A stretch of 64,000 nucleotides of DNA from UBA12077 sp963665525 (lineage in GTDB: Bacteria; Bacteroidota; Bacteroidia; Bacteroidales; UBA12077): assembly GCA_963665525.1 (NCBI GenBank), contig OY762280.1:2666001-2730000 (forward strand), given 5' to 3'. The notes below the pieces were generated by a model that saw only the letters and a list, made by a program, of their open reading frames with translations, was not told the DNA's origin and searched no databases. A program made the position numbers and the translations under genes. This document shows positions 61,364-64,000 of the stretch, one piece after another; position 1 is the first letter of the stretch; every line of letters begins with the position of its first letter.

Positions 61364-63781
61364 CTATTCGAAGCGCAATATGTGTGCAGGATTGGTTTTG
61401 GCAGTCTTTAAAATCTGTATATTTATTACACCCACCGCAAAAATAATCATTAACAATGCAGGTAGTGCAAAGAACCACCATTGTAAACTAATTCGGCTTG
61501 CATAGTTTAACAACCAGTTATTTATTAAAAAATAGCTTAAAGGAATTGCTATTATAAATGAAATAAGTACTAGCTTCATAAAATCAGTAGAGAAAATATA
61601 AAGTATTGAGTTCGTTGTAGCACCTAACACCTTTCTGATACCAATTTCTTTTCTGCGTTGAAATACAGTATATAATGTTAATCCCAGCAATCCCAGGTAA
61701 GATATAATAATTGCAAATACCGAAGAAATATTGAATAATTTTCCAAATTGTCGATCTTCTTTATATTGCTGATCGAAGAAATCTTCAAGAAAGAAATACT
61801 CCATTGGGTTATGTCCAAAATAACTTTCCCATTTAAACTGTATAAATGTAATGAGCTCATCAATATTCTCATTTTTAACTTTTAAAGAATAATAATCTGT
61901 TCCCGGCGATAACATAAAAATTAAAGGCTTGGTATCGTTCTTTAATGATTCTTGATGATAATCGGCAATAACACCAATAATTGGACTCCCATTTTCGATA
62001 AAATATGAAAACATTCTTTCCTTAGTGGCAGCTTCTGCACTTTCAAAACCAAAACTTTTCATTGCTTTTTCGTTAATAATAAAGGCACTCTCGTCGGTTG
62101 CATAATCGCGCGAGAAATTTCTTCCTGCAAGTAGTTTTAATCCATATGAATCCAGAAAATCATAATCGATTTCATTTAAATAGCAAAACTGTAATTCATC
62201 GTCTGAAGCACCATATGGTTTAAACCAGGTTTGTCCTAACCATTTGCTGCCCGGAACTAAAGATGAAGCAGTTATACTTCTGATAGCAGTGTATTGAACT
62301 AAGTCTTCTTTAAAAGACTCCAATTTATTAACATAAGTCGAATCGATGGAAACAGGAGCCTGCAGAATTAAAGTATTTTCAATATCCACATTTAAATCCT
62401 GGCTTTGCATATATCTAATCTGCTTATATACTGTAAAAGTACCTGTCATTATTGCTAATAATGCAGCAAACTGAACAACAACCAATACCTTACGCAAAAT
62501 TACTCCTGATTTACTAGTGCCAAACTTTCCTTTAATAACCGATAATGGAACAAACGATGAAAGAACAAACGAAGGATATAATCCTGATAAAAATGCACTC
62601 AAAATAAACAATACAAGGATACCTGCTATAAATCCCGGATCATGTAAAAATGTTAAAGATGCAGGAATTCCTGTAAGCTGAAAATATAATGGGCGAACTA
62701 AAACAATAATTATCCCGGCAACCATAATTGCCAATAAATTTATTAATGCTGATTCAGTTAAAAACTGGATAATGAGTTGTCGTCGATGTCCTCCAATAAC
62801 TTTTCTCATTCCTACTTCGCGAGCACGCTCCAATGATCGTGATGTAGATAGATTAATGTAATTAACCAATGCAATAATTAAAATAATAATAGCAATCAAC
62901 ATAAAGAAATGAATGGTTTTTGCGTTTCCGTTAACTTCTGCTTCATTGTCTTTATGGGAATATAAATGAATATCTGCGATTTTCTGGATTTCAAACTCGA
63001 GAATAGTATTAATTTGCCTTAGCTCCTCTCCTCCTACATATTTATCAACAAAAGCTGGGAATTTTTCTCTCAAATCATTCAAATCAGTCCCCGGGCGTAA
63101 CTTATAAAAAGTATAACCATGATACATTCTAAAATCGTTTTCGGCCCGATCAACACCTAAGAGTGTGTGAAAAGATGCATGCGATAAGGCAAAATCAAAC
63201 TTTATATGCGAATTATGTGGAATATCTTCAAAAACTCCCGTAATAGTATAATATTGATCATTACATCTTTTAATTGTTTTTCCAATAGGATCATCATTCC
63301 CAAAATATTTCTCAGCTGTTGATTCAGAAATAGCAGCAGTAAAAGGTTTGCTCAAAACAGTTATAGGATCTCCTTTAATAAGCTTATATGAAAAGATTGT
63401 AAATAAAGTAGAATCGGCATATACAATACCGCTTTCTTTAAAATATTTATCTTCATAATTAACCAATGATTCTCGATACATTGGAACAATTCGAACATAA
63501 TCCAGCACCTCGGGAAACTCTTCTTTCATTCTTGAGGCAACACCAGAGTATGTTCTGACTGAATTGAATGCTCTTTTACCATCTTTTATCTTAGAATAAC
63601 TTAAACGAACAATATTTTCATAATCGTGATGAAAAGTATCGTAACTGAATTCAAATTTTACATATTGAAGAATCAAAAGAAAAAGAGCCATCCCTAATCC
63701 CAGTCCAAAAATATTGATAAAACTAAATAATACATTTTTAGTTAAATTTCTATAAGCAGTTTTAAAGTAGTTTAATAGCAT
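61364..63781 (-). CDS. MacB/FtsX-type ABC transporter permease
   Basis: 805 residues with an N-terminal helix (about 21-41), a large periplasmic domain (MacB-PCD), three helices near 290-400, a second helix and periplasmic domain, and three C-terminal helices: two FtsX modules in one chain. RAREVGMRKVIGGHRRQLIIQFL and RRKEIGIRKVLGATTNSILYIFS are the paired coupling motifs. No ATPase gene is adjacent in the window. Such permeases in Bacteroidota export lipoproteins, peptides or drugs, or act in signalling. Confidence 0.88.
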   Translation of the reverse strand: MLLNYFKTAYRNLTKNVLFSFINIFGLGLGMALFLLILQYVKFEFSYDTFHHDYENIVRLSYSKIKDGKRAFNSVRTYSGVASRMKEEFPEVLDYVRIVPMYRESLVNYEDKYFKESGIVYADSTLFTIFSYKLIKGDPITVLSKPFTAAISESTAEKYFGNDDPIGKTIKRCNDQYYTITGVFEDIPHNSHIKFDFALSHASFHTLLGVDRAENDFRMYHGYTFYKLRPGTDLNDLREKFPAFVDKYVGGEELRQINTILEFEIQKIADIHLYSHKDNEAEVNGNAKTIHFFMLIAIIILIIALVNYINLSTSRSLERAREVGMRKVIGGHRRQLIIQFLTESALINLLAIMVAGIIIVLVRPLYFQLTGIPASLTFLHDPGFIAGILVLFILSAFLSGLYPSFVLSSFVPLSVIKGKFGTSKSGVILRKVLVVVQFAALLAIMTGTFTVYKQIRYMQSQDLNVDIENTLILQAPVSIDSTYVNKLESFKEDLVQYTAIRSITASSLVPGSKWLGQTWFKPYGASDDELQFCYLNEIDYDFLDSYGLKLLAGRNFSRDYATDESAFIINEKAMKSFGFESAEAATKERMFSYFIENGSPIIGVIADYHQESLKNDTKPLIFMLSPGTDYYSLKVKNENIDELITFIQFKWESYFGHNPMEYFFLEDFFDQQYKEDRQFGKLFNISSVFAIIISYLGLLGLTLYTVFQRRKEIGIRKVLGATTNSILYIFSTDFMKLVLISFIIAIPLSYFLINNWLLNYASRISLQWWFFALPALLMIIFAVGVINIQILKTAKTNPAHILRFE

Positions 63782-64000
63782 AATTGTAATTTATTAACCG
63801 TAATAGATTTTAGATATCTTTAAACCTGATAGGTTTAAATCAAACACCTAATTAATAAGCTCCTATTTAAGTTCAAGATTATTAGCAAGCCATTCTAATC
63901 ATTATAACTGTACTAACTATTAAACTAAAAACAAACAAGAAATTTTATTGCTGAATGATATCAGATGAAATAAGCAGAAACCTAAATCAGGACTTCAAAA
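63782..64000. other. Intergenic region at the window end
   Basis: 219 bp upstream of the permease gene, AT-rich, no gene, repeat or clear operator seen. It runs into the window edge. Confidence 0.5.

Noticed and set aside
1..64000. CRISPR array, tRNA, rRNA, prophage or transposase
   Set aside because: No regularly spaced direct repeats, no cloverleaf with CCA-type end, and no transposase, integrase or phage gene among the translations.

Overview
The window is AT-rich bacterial chromosome from a member of the Bacteroidota, probably a facultatively anaerobic or microaerophilic marine-type Bacteroidales/Marinilabiliales relative. The evidence: a PorP/SprF-like outer membrane protein beside a giant PKD-repeat surface protein with a CHU_C-type C-terminal domain; a second giant protein with a type IX secretion (T9SS) type A sorting domain; short SPI/SPII lipoproteins; TonB receptors with a carboxypeptidase-like N-terminal domain; and repeated Bacteroidota -7 promoter boxes (TAnnTTTG). 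No rRNA, tRNA, CRISPR array, prophage or insertion sequence with a transposase was seen.

Layout. 1-3.2 kb: end of a thiamine sulfur-transfer pair (thiF-thiS), DivIC/FtsB-like protein, a glycosyltransferase and a Skp/OmpH-like chaperone. 3.3-17.4 kb: PorP/SprF, a 2225-residue PKD protein and a divergent 2030-residue T9SS cargo. 17.5-20.2 kb: nitroreductase and oxidative-stress genes (rubrerythrin, Fe-type and Mn-type superoxide dismutases, the latter behind a Fur-like box). 20.3-30.2 kb: MATE transporter, DUF1858, hldD, two futalosine-pathway menaquinone genes (mqnD, mqnB), queD-folE, fabD, OsmC, and a fused 2-oxoacid dehydrogenase E1. 30.2-32.4 kb: four tandem paralogous lipoproteins. 32.8-35 kb: yidD and an oxyR/dps divergent pair.

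35-59.9 kb is dominated by molybdenum/tungsten biology: mobA, MOSC-MoaB fusion, MOSC, moaC, moaA, moeA (cofactor synthesis); then an operon headed by a ModE-type regulator (modE, TiaS-like domain protein, ECF-S-like membrane protein, lipoprotein, TonB receptor); ppnP and two aldehyde dehydrogenases; a second lipoprotein/TonB receptor cluster that ends in a sulfite-oxidase-fold lipoprotein; and a WtpABC tungstate/molybdate ABC importer. Five 24-bp palindromes, CGATATG-N10-CATATCG, with the same CG-to-CG geometry as the enterobacterial ModE box, lie at modE, inside the start of the first lipoprotein gene, before pruA, before the second lipoprotein cluster and before wtpA. I read this as one ModE-controlled regulon that brings molybdate or tungstate across both membranes, with an uncharacterised lipoprotein family as outer membrane partner of the TonB receptors. 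This is the most interesting part of the window.

60-64 kb: DUF1456 and DUF998-like proteins and a MacB/FtsX-type permease. Intergenic spaces carry at least four families of short interspersed inverted repeats; in two families the stems co-vary between copies while the loops or flanks are kept.
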